A DNA stretch of 64,000 nucleotides from the NCBI RefSeq assembly GCF_002282895.1, contig NZ_NRRB01000004.1:248001-312000 (forward strand). Direction: 5' to 3'. Position numbers and translations under genes: made by a program. How positions within the stretch are numbered: position 1 is the first letter of the stretch; the number at the start of each line of letters is the position of its first letter. Under the pieces are notes generated by a model. It searched no databases, had not been told where the DNA came from, and saw only the letters and a list, made by a program, of their open reading frames with translations. Source of the stretch: Paraferrimonas haliotis (GTDB taxonomy: Bacteria > Pseudomonadota > Gammaproteobacteria > Enterobacterales > Shewanellaceae). Of the stretch, positions 43,094-53,659 are shown piece by piece.

Positions 43094-43843
43094 TTACATC
43101 TCTAGGGTTGCAGCGACATCATCAGACAGTTCACCATTGTGATAAACCTCTTGAACGTCGTCGTTATCTTCAAGCGCGTCAATCAATCGCAATAGCTTGG
43201 GGGCAGTCTCGGCGTCAAGTTGAGCGCTGGTGGAGGCTATTTGGCTGACTTCGGCATTGATTGAGGTGAAACCAGCATTATCCAATCCGTCTTTTACCTC
43301 GCCAAACGCTTCTGGTGAAGTGTGTACCTCAGCGCTGCCATCGTCGTGCATCACTACATCATCAGCGCCCACCTCAAGTGCCGCATCAAGCAGCGCTTCT
43401 TGGTCAACACCGGCGTCATAAGCAATAACACCCCTCTTTTCGAATAGGTAGGCCACGGAGCCGTCGGTACCTAAATTACCGCCCGCTTTACTGAAGGCAT
43501 GACGCACACTGGATACAGTACGATTACGATTATCCGTCATGGTCTCTACCATAACCGCGGTCCCGCCTGGACCGTATCCTTCGTAAATAATGGTTTCTAA
43601 GGCTTGTCCGTCTAACTCCCCTGCCCCGCGTTTCACCGAACGCTCGATGGTATCTCGGGTCATGTTGTTAGAAAGCGCCTTATCAATGGCAGCTCGTAGA
43701 CGCGGATTGCTGTCCGCATCGGAGCCACCTTCTCTGGCGGCCACAGTTAATTCTCGAATCAATTTGGTAAAAATTTTACCCCGTTTAGCGTCTTGCGCCG
43801 CTTTACGGTGTTTGATGTTAGACCATTTACTGTGACCGGCCAT
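43094..43843 (-). CDS. yebC: YebC/PmpR-family regulator
   Basis: 249 residues. [40 protein letters not shown] is the invariant N-terminus. Members have been described as DNA-binding regulators and more recently as ribosome-associated factors easing polyproline translation. It sits three bases after aspS, the conserved order aspS-yebC-ruvC. Confidence 0.97.
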   Translation of the reverse strand: MAGHSKWSNIKHRKAAQDAKRGKIFTKLIRELTVAAREGGSDADSNPRLRAAIDKALSNNMTRDTIERSVKRGAGELDGQALETIIYEGYGPGGTAVMVETMTDNRNRTVSSVRHAFSKAGGNLGTDGSVAYLFEKRGVIAYDAGVDQEALLDAALEVGADDVVMHDDGSAEVHTSPEAFGEVKDGLDNAGFTSINAEVSQIASTSAQLDAETAPKLLRLIDALEDNDDVQEVYHNGELSDDVAATLEM

Positions 43844-43846
43844 CGC

Positions 43847-45631
43847 TTATACTTCCTCTGAATCTTGAGACGCTTTCTTTAGCAACTCAATACCTAACTC
43901 CTGCAGTTGCTCAGGGTTAGCGAAACCAGGGGCATCGGTAAGAGGGCAAGCCGCTGTGGTGGTCTTAGGGAATGCCATAACATCGCGAATGGAACTTGCA
44001 CCTGTCATGAGCATGATCATGCGATCCAAGCCAAACGCCAGTCCTGCGTGTGGCGGCGTACCGTAGCGTAAGGCTTCAAGTAGGAAGCCAAATTTCTCTT
44101 GCGCTTCTTCATCACTAATGCCAAGCAGTTTAAACACTTGCGCTTGCATGGCTTGATCATGGATACGAACCGAGCCTCCGCCTAATTCACAGCCATTAAG
44201 CACCATATCATAAGCATTGGAAATGGCGTTTGCTGGATCAGCCGCAAGTTCTTCGGGAGTCATGTCTCGTGGAGCGGTGAATGGATGGTGCAGCGCGTGG
44301 AATTGACCGTCAACTTCTTCAAACATTGGGAAGTCCACTACCCAAAGTGGTTTCCAACTGTCTTCAGTTAAGCCTAAGTCTTCGCCCAATTTTAACCGCA
44401 AAGCGCCTAGCGCATCGGTCACTACGTTTGCCTTGTCGGCCCCGAAGAAGATAATGTCACCGTCTTTGGCGTTTACGCGAGCTAATAGCTCAACGACTAC
44501 TTCAGGACTTAAGAATTTAGCGATGGGCGATTGAACGCCGTCAAAACCGGCACTGGCATCGTTAATTTTCATCCAAGCTAAACCGCGGGCACCGTATACT
44601 TCAACGTATTTGCCGTAGCCGTCGATTTGCTTGCGAGATAGGCTGGCACCGCCAGGTACACAAATTACCGCAACACGCCCTTTCGCATCATTGGCTGGAC
44701 CTGCAAATACTTTAAACTCAACGTCTTTAACTAAATCAGCAACATCGACCAATTCAAGCGGGTTTCGCAGATCAGGCTTATCGGAACCAAAACGACGCAT
44801 GGCATCGGCGTAGCTCATTTTAGGGAATTTCCCTAACTGCACATCCAGCAATTCATCAAACAGCGACACCACCAACTCTTCGGTTTTTGCCATAACCTGA
44901 TCTGCTGACATAAACGAGGTTTCGATATCGATTTGGGTAAATTCTGGTTGGCGATCCGCACGTAAATCTTCGTCTCTAAAACACTTAACGATTTGGTAAT
45001 AGCGGTCAAAGCCAGACATCATCAATAACTGTTTAAACAGTTGTGGTGATTGTGGTAGAGCGAAAAACTTGTCGCTGTGGGTACGGCTGGGTACTAAATA
45101 ATCGCGAGCCCCTTCTGGCGTAGCTCGAGTCAGCATGGGCGTTTCAATATCGAGGAAGCCTTGGGTATCCATAAATCGACGAACCGCAGCAGTTACTTTT
45201 GAACGGAAAATCAAACGCTGGTTCATTTCCGGACGACGCAAATCAAGATAACGATACTTCAGACGGGCTTCTTCGGAATTGGTCTGGTGATCGTCCATAT
45301 TCAGTGGTAATGGCGCTGCGGCATTGACTATGGTCAAATCTTTACCTAACACCTCTACTTCACCGGTGCGCATACCCGCGTTAACTTGACTTTGTGGGCG
45401 GTTGCGAACCAAGCCCTTAACTTGTACGCAAAATTCATTGCGCAACTTGGAAGCTGTGGCAAACACATCTTCTAAATCTGGGTCGTAGACAACTTGCAAT
45501 AAGCCTTCACGATCTCTTAAATCTAAGAAAATCACTCCACCTAAATCACGACGGCGATTCACCCAACCCACCAATGTTACTTCCTCACCAACATGTGATG
45601 TGTTGATATCGCCACAATAATGACTGCGCAT
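43847..45631 (-). CDS. aspS: Aspartyl-tRNA synthetase
   Basis: 594 residues from the ATG at 45629-45631 ([10 protein letters not shown]) with AAGGAA upstream; seven codons inside the longest frame. OB-fold anticodon domain (about 1-105), class II catalytic core with motif 2 ([21 protein letters not shown]) and motif 3 ([13 protein letters not shown]), and the bacterial GAD insert (about 290-420). Heads the aspS-yebC-ruvCAB run. Confidence 0.99.
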   Translation of the reverse strand: MRSHYCGDINTSHVGEEVTLVGWVNRRRDLGGVIFLDLRDREGLLQVVYDPDLEDVFATASKLRNEFCVQVKGLVRNRPQSQVNAGMRTGEVEVLGKDLTIVNAAAPLPLNMDDHQTNSEEARLKYRYLDLRRPEMNQRLIFRSKVTAAVRRFMDTQGFLDIETPMLTRATPEGARDYLVPSRTHSDKFFALPQSPQLFKQLLMMSGFDRYYQIVKCFRDEDLRADRQPEFTQIDIETSFMSADQVMAKTEELVVSLFDELLDVQLGKFPKMSYADAMRRFGSDKPDLRNPLELVDVADLVKDVEFKVFAGPANDAKGRVAVICVPGGASLSRKQIDGYGKYVEVYGARGLAWMKINDASAGFDGVQSPIAKFLSPEVVVELLARVNAKDGDIIFFGADKANVVTDALGALRLKLGEDLGLTEDSWKPLWVVDFPMFEEVDGQFHALHHPFTAPRDMTPEELAADPANAISNAYDMVLNGCELGGGSVRIHDQAMQAQVFKLLGISDEEAQEKFGFLLEALRYGTPPHAGLAFGLDRMIMLMTGASSIRDVMAFPKTTTAACPLTDAPGFANPEQLQELGIELLKKASQDSEEV

Positions 45632-45757
45632 GAATGTTTCCTTAGATTGCAATTTACGCCCAAGAGTTGGGCAATCGATAAAAATAATCCGCCATTATAA
45701 GTAATTTCTGAGTTTTGCCAAAGAAAAGCCCTAAAAATAACGGTTCAATCGATGATT

Positions 45758-48568
45758 TTATAATCGGTATTGGTTACCGCCGTTTCGTTTGGCTGAATAC
45801 ATGTTGGCATCGGCTATGTTAAGCAAGGCTTCAACGTCTTTACTGTGATGAGGGTATATCGCCACACCAACGCTCAAGCCTAAATTAAGACGATGATTTT
45901 CAACTTGAAACGGCTCTCGAATGGCTTTAATTAGCCCATCAGCAACTTGAATAACGCCGTCAGAGTCTTTTACGCGATTAAGCAAAATAACAAATTCATC
46001 GCCACCAAAACGAGCCACCGTATCCGATTCTCGTATGGTACTCATTAATCGCCGACTGACTTCTTGTAATGCCGCATCACCGGCCGAATGGCCCCAACTG
46101 TCATTAATGGTTTTAAACCCATCGATATCAAGGAACAACACCGCAAATTTTTGCTGATCCCGTTCGTGGCTTAACACCGCTTGTTTTAAGCGGTCTTCAA
46201 ATAAGGTGCGATTAGGCAACTGAGTTAATCCATCATGACTGGCAATGTGATGCATTTCTTGCTCAATGAGGTTGCGGCGTACTACTTCTCTTTGCAAGCG
46301 ACGATTAGCGAAATACATCGCTCCTGCGGCGGTTACTAATAGCAATGCAAACAACAACGTCCATTTCAACCAAATGTCTTCTTTGTTCGTGGTCGCGATG
46401 CGCGGCAGCTGCCAACGACTGTACATTTGATGTTTTTCGTTAGCGGAAATGGCGGCTAAAGAGCGATTTATATAAGGAATGAGCGCTTTATGTTTTGGGT
46501 TAAACGCAATATGCGACTGGTCTGCCGAGTAGTCTGCTAACAGCGATACTTTGATGTTTGGGTTTGGATGCGAACGCAACTGAGCCGCCAAACTTATCAT
46601 TTTATCCAAATACGAATCCACCGAGCCATTATCCAACAACTCAATGCCCTCTTTGGTATTGGTTACCAACACCACTTCAATATTTTTATCGGACACTCTT
46701 AATTTGTTAGCAATGGAATAACCTTCCACCACGGCAATTCGTTGATTGGCCAATTCACTAATATTGAATAAATCTACCTGTTGAGCGGTACTCGCCAAGC
46801 CCCATGGCGAAGGCCAATAAGCGTCACTAAAAATCAGTTTACTGGTGCGTTCTGCGCTCGGCGCAATACTGGCCACCATGTCTATTTGGCCATTTTCTAG
46901 TGCCTCAAGTAAGCTGTCAAAATTATGAAACGCAACAGGGTTGAAGCGGATTCCTAATTGTTCCGATAAATGCTGCGCCACCTCCATATTGATGCCAGCA
47001 AACTGCCCTATGCCATCTGTAAACTCCATCGGCGGCCAATTACTAATATACCCCAGTACCAATACTGGATATTGACGCAAGTATTCTTGCTCTGACGATG
47101 TAATTTCTAGGGCTTTGGCAGCTTTAGCAAACGCGTAATCACGGCTATTAACTAACCATCGACGCTCCAGTTGATGCCGCTCGGCGGCGCTGATGAGATC
47201 GAATCCTGCCCGAATTCGTCGATTGAGCGTGGTATCGCTCGGCCTTGCTAGCACATAATAAGGCTCTTCAAATGTGGGCGCATCGATACTGGCGTACTCG
47301 GACCAATTGTCGTGGCGAATAAAATGTTCTGTAAGGCGTGCGGATGAGCCAAAAATACCGTCTAATTTGTCCTCATCGAGATCAGCTAGCATTTCATCAA
47401 GGGTTGGGTACTGTATGAAGTGTTGCACCGGGTACATTTCCCGCACCGATTTCACGTAACTGGCATTCGCTAAAATACCAATGCGCAGTTCATTAAGCTG
47501 CAGATCTGGGGTTGGCATCGCTTGCCGATAAAACAAGCGTACCTTTTGCGGATACAAAGGGGCGACCTTATCAAGGCCGGTTACAATTTCATCGCCTTGT
47601 GGATAACCGGCGACGGCGTCAACGCGACCGCTGCGCACCCAGCTAAGTTGCTGGTCGGTATTACCGAGAGTAAACTGAATGGGTATACCGGTTTTCTCGG
47701 TCCACAATTTCCACAAATCAATAAATAACCCTTTAAATTCACCCTGTTCATCTTGATGCATGAACGGCGCTAAGTTGCCGTCGGCAACTATGGTTAAGGT
47801 TTGATCGCTAACCCCTAGCCATTTTTTACGAAGGTTCTTGCGAGTAACGGAAGGTATGTTGGCAAAGCCTATATTTAAGGCTTCCAACTTCGCAGCGTTT
47901 GTTTTTTTAGTCGCAATGGTCATGGGATAACTGGCAATACGAATGCGACGATTATGGGGAAACTTCAAAGCGATTCGTTCTTCTAAAGCAGCGATGCGGT
48001 TAAAACCATCCATAGCTGCGAAAATTTTAACGTCCCCCGCTAGCGCCCCTTGCAACAACTCAGCTCGGGTATCGTATTCACGAAAACGCAATTCAGGGTT
48101 TAATTGAGATAATTTAGACAAATGAGCAGATGCTGCTACAACACCAATTTGATAGGGCGTTAATTCTTCGATTGAGGTATGAACCGGCAAACTGGCATCA
48201 ACAAATAAAAAGGTATTAAGTCGGGTAATTGCCCTAGAAAAAGCTAATTGTTCAGAGCGGTGCTTAGTGGGTGAAATACCTGCATGAAAATCAGCTTGTC
48301 CTGCTATCACTGCCTCAATGGAGTCGGCCCACACATCTCCTTTAAACCGGATGTCGACCTGGTTTTCTAGCCCATATTGTCGCCATAAATCTATGATAAG
48401 CCCAGCGGCTTGACCATTATCGTCGGTGTATTGATAGGGATAGCTGTCCTTCCCATATGAGACCACTAAGGTCGTGTCTTCAACGGCTTTTTGCGCGGCA
48501 AAACTGGGTAATAATGCCCCTGCTGTCAACAGAGTGATTACTATGAAGTTTGCTATTCCTTTGAGCAT
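45758..48568 (-). CDS. Membrane diguanylate cyclase with solute-binding-like periplasmic region
   Basis: 936 residues. Signal peptide (1-24), then three periplasmic binding protein type-2 (SBP_bac_3-like) units at about 30-255, 260-475 and 490-720. Each starts with the L-x-V-x-x-D/Y...P...G...DL pattern (for example LTIVADGNLAPFMHQDEQGEFKGLFIDL). A transmembrane helix follows at about 735-755. The C-terminal GGDEF domain (about 775-936) has intact FGGDEF and an upstream RxxD inhibitory site (RESD), so it should make c-di-GMP and be product-inhibited. The ligands are probably amino acids or similar. Three sensory units in tandem are unusual; two or fewer are typical. Confidence 0.9.
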   Translation of the reverse strand: MLKGIANFIVITLLTAGALLPSFAAQKAVEDTTLVVSYGKDSYPYQYTDDNGQAAGLIIDLWRQYGLENQVDIRFKGDVWADSIEAVIAGQADFHAGISPTKHRSEQLAFSRAITRLNTFLFVDASLPVHTSIEELTPYQIGVVAASAHLSKLSQLNPELRFREYDTRAELLQGALAGDVKIFAAMDGFNRIAALEERIALKFPHNRRIRIASYPMTIATKKTNAAKLEALNIGFANIPSVTRKNLRKKWLGVSDQTLTIVADGNLAPFMHQDEQGEFKGLFIDLWKLWTEKTGIPIQFTLGNTDQQLSWVRSGRVDAVAGYPQGDEIVTGLDKVAPLYPQKVRLFYRQAMPTPDLQLNELRIGILANASYVKSVREMYPVQHFIQYPTLDEMLADLDEDKLDGIFGSSARLTEHFIRHDNWSEYASIDAPTFEEPYYVLARPSDTTLNRRIRAGFDLISAAERHQLERRWLVNSRDYAFAKAAKALEITSSEQEYLRQYPVLVLGYISNWPPMEFTDGIGQFAGINMEVAQHLSEQLGIRFNPVAFHNFDSLLEALENGQIDMVASIAPSAERTSKLIFSDAYWPSPWGLASTAQQVDLFNISELANQRIAVVEGYSIANKLRVSDKNIEVVLVTNTKEGIELLDNGSVDSYLDKMISLAAQLRSHPNPNIKVSLLADYSADQSHIAFNPKHKALIPYINRSLAAISANEKHQMYSRWQLPRIATTNKEDIWLKWTLLFALLLVTAAGAMYFANRRLQREVVRRNLIEQEMHHIASHDGLTQLPNRTLFEDRLKQAVLSHERDQQKFAVLFLDIDGFKTINDSWGHSAGDAALQEVSRRLMSTIRESDTVARFGGDEFVILLNRVKDSDGVIQVADGLIKAIREPFQVENHRLNLGLSVGVAIYPHHSKDVEALLNIADANMYSAKRNGGNQYRL

Positions 48569-48720
48569 TTATCCACCAATCCTTCGAGTTGCTGTGCTTA
48601 ATCCAGTGTGTGCTTCATTGTTTGTAATAAAAAAAGCCTTTTAATTCCAGTTATTAGGCTTGTCAGTTTTTCATGGTAACAGCTAAAATGGGTAAAATCT
48701 AAAGCCATAAATTAAAACTC

Positions 48721-49452
48721 ATGTCCAAAGGCTCTGACCAAATCTACGCTAACCCGCAAAAAAACATCGCCGACTTTAGTTTCGATAAAAAAGTGGTGGA
48801 AGTTTTCCCTGATATGATAAGCCGTTCGGTGCCTGGATACGGCGACATTGTTCAAGGCATTGGCAACATCGCGAAGCAAGTTGTGACTTCTGGTAGCCAG
48901 GTATATGACTTAGGTTGTTCCTTAGGTGCTGCCACATTAGCAATACGACGACAAATTGAAGGAAAACAGGCGAAAATCATTGCGATTGATAACAGCCCCT
49001 CCATGGTTGAGCGCTGTCAAACTCATATAGACGCGTTTGTATCGTCAACCCCAGTTGAGCTGCAATGTGCTGATATTCGAGAGATTAAAATAAGCAATGC
49101 TTCATTAGTAGTGCTAAATTTCACCTTACAATTTCTTCCTCCCGCCGATCGCTTACAGTTATTGAGCACCATATACGAAGGGTTAAATACAGGCGGCTGT
49201 ATCGTAGTGTCTGAAAAATTGTATTTTAAGCAAGGACAAATTCAAGCGCTCATTGACTCATTACACTTGGACTTTAAACGAGCGAATGGTTACAGTGAGT
49301 TAGAAATAAGTCAAAAACGTTCGGCCCTAGAAAACGTCATGAAACCCGATTCCATTGAGCAACATTTTGCACGCTTTAGCGACGCCGGTTTTAAGCAATA
49401 CCATAGTTGGTATCAGCGCTATAATTTTTGTTCAATGGTGGCGATAAAATGA
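48721..49452 (+). CDS. cmoA: Carboxy-S-adenosyl-L-methionine synthase CmoA
   Basis: 243 residues. [39 protein letters not shown] is the CmoA N-terminus; the SAM site is [11 protein letters not shown]. It makes carboxy-SAM from SAM and prephenate for 5-carboxymethoxyuridine in tRNA wobble positions. Its stop overlaps the cmoB start (ATGA). Confidence 0.98.
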   Translation: MSKGSDQIYANPQKNIADFSFDKKVVEVFPDMISRSVPGYGDIVQGIGNIAKQVVTSGSQVYDLGCSLGAATLAIRRQIEGKQAKIIAIDNSPSMVERCQTHIDAFVSSTPVELQCADIREIKISNASLVVLNFTLQFLPPADRLQLLSTIYEGLNTGGCIVVSEKLYFKQGQIQALIDSLHLDFKRANGYSELEISQKRSALENVMKPDSIEQHFARFSDAGFKQYHSWYQRYNFCSMVAIK

Positions 49453-50435
49453 TTACTTTTACCTCCTTTTATCAAGCCATTGCCGAGGACACTCTTCAAC
49501 CTTGGCTAGAAGAGTTACCTGCGTTGCTTGGTCACTGGCAACGAGAGCACAAACACGGTCAATTACCGAAATGGGAAAAGGTGCTAAAAAAGCTCGATGG
49601 CATGCAACCAGACTCGGTCAATTTTAGCGACAGCGTAGAAATAGGCGATGCCAGCACGACTTCTGACTCCCAACGCGAGAAATTTGAAAGTTTGCTGGCG
49701 ATTTACAAACCATGGCGAAAAGGGCCCTATCGTATCCATGGCATAGATATTGATACCGAATGGCGCTCAGACTGGAAGTGGGATCGAGTAGCGCCCCATA
49801 TCAGTTCATTAGAAAACCGACTTGTGCTAGACGTTGGCTGTGGTAACGGTTACCACATGTGGCGTATGCTTGGCGCCGGTGCCCGTCGAGTTATCGGTGT
49901 CGATCCCTCAACGCTTTTTTTATGCCAATTCGAAGCTATAAAACGTATTGCCGGTAATCAACACCCGGTACATTTACTGCCGCTTGGCATTGAAGACTTA
50001 CCTGCTCTCGATGGCTTTGATACAGTATTTTCTATGGGAGTGCTGTATCACAGGCGCAGCCCTATCGACCACTTGTATCAACTTAAAAGCCAGTTACGAA
50101 GTGGTGGAGAGTTGGTACTAGAAACCTTGGTCATTGAGGGCGATGAGCAGCAAGTGCTCGTGCCTGAAGACCGATACGCTAAAATGAATAACGTGTGGTT
50201 TTTACCTTCAGCCAAGGCCCTGATATTGTGGTTACAAAAATGCGGCTTCGAAAATGTACGTCTAGTAGACAATGATGTGACCTCATTAGCCGAGCAGCGA
50301 ACCACACAATGGATGCCCAACGAATCATTAATCGACTATTTAGATCCAAATGATATTAGTAAAACAATAGAAGGCTACCCTGCTCCTATGCGAGCCACTT
50401 TTATTGCGACAAAACCAATTAACCCAATGAACTAA
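49449..50435 (+). CDS. cmoB: tRNA U34 carboxymethyltransferase CmoB
   Basis: 328 residues from the ATG at 49449 overlapping the cmoA stop. CmoB hallmarks: [46 protein letters not shown], and [16 protein letters not shown]. It transfers the carboxymethyl group from carboxy-SAM to 5-hydroxyuridine in tRNA. Confidence 0.98.
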   Translation: MITFTSFYQAIAEDTLQPWLEELPALLGHWQREHKHGQLPKWEKVLKKLDGMQPDSVNFSDSVEIGDASTTSDSQREKFESLLAIYKPWRKGPYRIHGIDIDTEWRSDWKWDRVAPHISSLENRLVLDVGCGNGYHMWRMLGAGARRVIGVDPSTLFLCQFEAIKRIAGNQHPVHLLPLGIEDLPALDGFDTVFSMGVLYHRRSPIDHLYQLKSQLRSGGELVLETLVIEGDEQQVLVPEDRYAKMNNVWFLPSAKALILWLQKCGFENVRLVDNDVTSLAEQRTTQWMPNESLIDYLDPNDISKTIEGYPAPMRATFIATKPINPMN

Positions 50436-50444
50436 GGAATGGCT

Positions 50445-51191
50445 ATGAAAGCTCTTACGGTTTCAGTTTTGACATGCGCACTTCTTTCAGGCTGCGTGGC
50501 CAAAAACTCAACAGGACCGGGTTTAACCCAAGACCAGCTCAACGCGACATTAGAACAACAACAACAAGCCTATGTCGAACAAGTGAGTGCCATTTGTGTT
50601 TCTCCTGATCAACTAACTCAGGTTCAACAGGAATTAGCCAACTTAAACGGTAAGCTCGAACAAATGGATGAAACCAGTGCTGTGGTAACACCTGTCCCGG
50701 TGGCTAAAGAATGCCCTAAGTCAGCCATTGGCGATAAATTGGTATTAGGTGAAGTAGAGATGACCTACGTCGATGAAATCGGAGCCGGTTTCGCCACTCG
50801 AATCGATACCGGTGCAGAGTCATCTTCTGTGGATGCCCGAAACATTCGTCCATTTGAGCGAGATGGCAAAGATTGGGTCCGCTTTGATGTGCTAATTGGC
50901 ACAGGTGATAAGGCCACGACTAAAACCGTTGAGGCTCGTGTGGTTCGTAACACTCGCATCAAGCAACAAGCTGGCCAAGAAGCCGAGCGTCGCCCAGTAA
51001 TTCTCGCCCATATTCAAATCGGCGATTACAAAGCTGAAACGGAATTAAACTTAACCGATCGCAGCCATTTAGAATACCCACTATTGTTAGGTCGTAAGTT
51101 TATGAAAGACATTGCCGTTGTTGATGTCAGTAAAAAGTTTGTGCACGGACAAACCGCACCTGCCCCTAAAAAAGCAGCCAGCAAAAAATAA
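50445..51191 (+). CDS. Retropepsin-like aspartic protease lipoprotein (RimB/zinc-protease family)
   Basis: 248 residues from the ATG at 50445 (AAGGAA upstream), two codons inside the longest frame. Lipobox LLSGC near residue 17; coiled-coil-like stretch at about 25-65 (QDQLNATLEQQQQAYVEQ); then the retropepsin-like domain with the aspartate motif DTGAESSSVDA (about 120) and LLLGRKFM near 220. The family was first annotated as an ATP-dependent zinc protease, and RimB relatives trim poly-glutamate tails. It is probably periplasmic, in contrast to RimB. It starts a five-gene run and is nine bases from the next gene. Confidence 0.87.
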   Translation: MKALTVSVLTCALLSGCVAKNSTGPGLTQDQLNATLEQQQQAYVEQVSAICVSPDQLTQVQQELANLNGKLEQMDETSAVVTPVPVAKECPKSAIGDKLVLGEVEMTYVDEIGAGFATRIDTGAESSSVDARNIRPFERDGKDWVRFDVLIGTGDKATTKTVEARVVRNTRIKQQAGQEAERRPVILAHIQIGDYKAETELNLTDRSHLEYPLLLGRKFMKDIAVVDVSKKFVHGQTAPAPKKAASKK

Positions 51192-51200
51192 GGATAGCTA

Positions 51201-52706
51201 ATGCAATCACGTAAGCCTTTTTACCTGCTCGTTATACTGCTGTTCATCGCCGGTATTACCAGCATTGTTTATACCCATTCTGAGCACCAAGTACCATACT
51301 GGCCTGGGGAGCGCATCGAAACATGGGCGGTTGACGCAAAAATCACCTTCCAAGCGACCGGCGACCCAGTAGAAGTTAATTTTGCTCTGCCTAGAGATCC
51401 GGCCTATGACGTCTTAGTCGAAAACGCCGCCTCTCCCGGTTACGGCCTATCCATTATTAAGAATAATGAACAAAATCGAGCAGTTTGGAGTATCCGTGAA
51501 GCGCGCGGTAACCAAGAGCTGTTTTATAAAGCCACTTTCGTTCCTACCGGCAATAACACCCTAAGTCAGCTCGATGAGCCAGAACCGGCAGAGCCTACTA
51601 ATTGGAGTGGTTCCTTAGCCGCAGCCGCCAAGCAAGTGGTTGATAAGGCATGGAAAGCAAGCGCGTCTAATTTATCGTTTGCGCGAGAAATTGCCAAGAT
51701 GATCAGCTCTGATAAATCGCAAAACTTTGAGTTGCTCAAATCGGTAGAAAATAACGCCGACCTTTTCGTTAAGTTAATGGCAGATGCCGGTATTCCAGCC
51801 ACGCGTGTTAGCGGCATTCAATTAGAAGATCAACGCCGACGTCAATCGCTGGTAGATATGGTGGCGGTTTACGATAACCAACAATGGTATTTGTTTAATC
51901 CCAGCAATGGCACCGAGGGCCGTCCCGATCACTTCTTAATTTGGGAAGGCACTGATGCTGCAGTATTGGAAGTCAGCGGTGGTGTCAATTCCAACGTTTC
52001 CTTTAGCATGATTTTAGACAGCCGTTCAGCCCTTCGCACTTCAGTTGAAATGATGGATACCCAAAACGAATTGGGCTTCTCTTTATACCAACTGCCTATT
52101 GAAGAGCAGAGCTTATTCAAAGGCATTCTGCTGATTCCACTTGGGGTATTAGTGGTGGTGTTCTTAAGGGTGATTGTGGGCATTAAAACCTCCGGTACCT
52201 TTATGCCGATTCTCATCGCACTTGCCTTTATTCAAACCACCCTGCTCACCGGCTTAATCGGCTTCTTGCTGATTGTATCGGCTGGTCTGTTGATTCGCTC
52301 CTACTTGTCTCATCTGAACCTGCTGCTTATTTCGCGAATATCGGCGGTGGTCGTTGTGGTGATAGGCATTATTGGCGCCTTTACTATTCTTGCCTTTAAG
52401 CTTGGGTTATCCGAAGGCTTAACCATCACCTTCTTCCCGATGATCATTCTTGCTTGGACCATTGAGCGGATGTCAATTTTATGGGAAGAAGAAGGTCCAA
52501 AAGAAGTGTTTGTTCAAGGCGGTGGTAGCTTGTTTGTGGCAACCCTTACCTATTTAGCCATGAGCTCACACATTGGCCAACACCTTGCCTTTAATTTCCT
52601 CGGTATTCACCTGGTGATTTTGGCCGCTGTATTGGTGATGGGTCAATACACGGGGTACCGTTTACTGGAGTTGCGTCGCTTTAAACCGTTTGCGGAGGAC
52701 CGCTAA
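51201..52706 (+). CDS. Inactive transglutaminase-like protein fused to seven transmembrane helices
   Basis: 501 residues. N-terminal signal anchor (7-25); periplasmic domain to about 310 with a transglutaminase-like core (ADAGIPATRVSGIQLEDQRR...WYLFNPSNG) that lacks the catalytic Cys at the usual place; then about seven transmembrane helices (310-490). Families of this build are known from neighbourhoods with ATP-grasp amidoligases and retropepsin-like proteases. It probably tethers or presents a peptide substrate in the periplasm. Its stop overlaps the next start (TAATG). Confidence 0.87.
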   Translation: MQSRKPFYLLVILLFIAGITSIVYTHSEHQVPYWPGERIETWAVDAKITFQATGDPVEVNFALPRDPAYDVLVENAASPGYGLSIIKNNEQNRAVWSIREARGNQELFYKATFVPTGNNTLSQLDEPEPAEPTNWSGSLAAAAKQVVDKAWKASASNLSFAREIAKMISSDKSQNFELLKSVENNADLFVKLMADAGIPATRVSGIQLEDQRRRQSLVDMVAVYDNQQWYLFNPSNGTEGRPDHFLIWEGTDAAVLEVSGGVNSNVSFSMILDSRSALRTSVEMMDTQNELGFSLYQLPIEEQSLFKGILLIPLGVLVVVFLRVIVGIKTSGTFMPILIALAFIQTTLLTGLIGFLLIVSAGLLIRSYLSHLNLLLISRISAVVVVVIGIIGAFTILAFKLGLSEGLTITFFPMIILAWTIERMSILWEEEGPKEVFVQGGGSLFVATLTYLAMSSHIGQHLAFNFLGIHLVILAAVLVMGQYTGYRLLELRRFKPFAEDR

Positions 52707-53659
52707 TGTTTGCCAATCCTAAAACATTGGCTCAAAAAGGTGTGCTTGGTATGAACAAGCGCAATATCGACTTTATTGGTCGATATAACCCCCGCAGCCT
52801 CTATAAGCTTGTTGACGACAAGCTGATGACCAAGCAATTAGCCCTCAAAGAAGGTATTAATACCCCAGGGCTGATTGGCGTAATCCGCGTTCAACACGAA
52901 ATTGAGCAACTGCCTAAAATGATTGAAGGCAAAAAAGGGTTTGTAGTAAAACCTGCTCAAGGTAGTGGTGGTAAAGGAATTTTGGTTATTACCCATGTTG
53001 AAGACGGCAAGTTTTTCAAACCCAGTGGCGATGAGGTAACGCCCGCTGAAATGGATCGCCACTGTTCCAACGTACTCAGTGGTCTGTTTACCCTTGGCGG
53101 TAAAAACGACGTGGCCGTCGTGGAAGATTTGATTAAATTCGATCCGGTGTTCGATGGCTACAGCTTTGAAGGCGTTCCCGATATTAGGCTCATTGTCTTT
53201 AAAGGCTTCCCTATTATGGGCATGCTGCGTTTGTCAACTCGGGCCTCTGATGGTAAAGCCAACTTGCACCAAGGTGCGGTTGGTGTCGGCCTCGATCTGG
53301 TCACGGGCAAAGGCTTACATGCGGTTCAATATGACCGCCCTATCGAGTTGCACCCCGATACCGGTAAAAAACTCATCGACATACAAGTACCGCACTGGGA
53401 CAAACTCATGGAAACCGCTGCCGGTTGCTATGAAATGTCCGGGCTTGGTTATTTAGGGACCGACATGGTGTTGGATGTTGAAGCGGGGCCACAGCTGCTA
53501 GAGCTTAATGCTCGACCTGGATTGGCAATACAAACCGCCAATGCTCGTGGGATCTTGCCGCGTCTACAAAACATTCAGAAGCTTGGCGACATTCCTATGC
53601 CCGTAGCACAGCGCATTGAATATGTTAAAAAACATTTTCATCCTGGCTCTGGCATTTAG
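52706..53659 (+). CDS. RimK-like ATP-grasp alpha-L-glutamate ligase
   Basis: 317 residues. ATP-grasp features: GFVVKPAQGSGGKGILVI (about 74-91), VEDLIKFDPVFDG, DIRLIVFKGFPIMGMLRLST, and the metal-binding ELNARPGLAIQTANARG near 270-285. RimK-type enzymes add glutamate to a protein or small molecule through an acylphosphate. Cytoplasmic, no signal. Gene context with a protease and a membrane transglutaminase-like protein implies peptide addition and removal on a shared target; the target is unknown. It overlaps the next gene by 44 bases. Confidence 0.9.
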   Translation: MFANPKTLAQKGVLGMNKRNIDFIGRYNPRSLYKLVDDKLMTKQLALKEGINTPGLIGVIRVQHEIEQLPKMIEGKKGFVVKPAQGSGGKGILVITHVEDGKFFKPSGDEVTPAEMDRHCSNVLSGLFTLGGKNDVAVVEDLIKFDPVFDGYSFEGVPDIRLIVFKGFPIMGMLRLSTRASDGKANLHQGAVGVGLDLVTGKGLHAVQYDRPIELHPDTGKKLIDIQVPHWDKLMETAAGCYEMSGLGYLGTDMVLDVEAGPQLLELNARPGLAIQTANARGILPRLQNIQKLGDIPMPVAQRIEYVKKHFHPGSGI

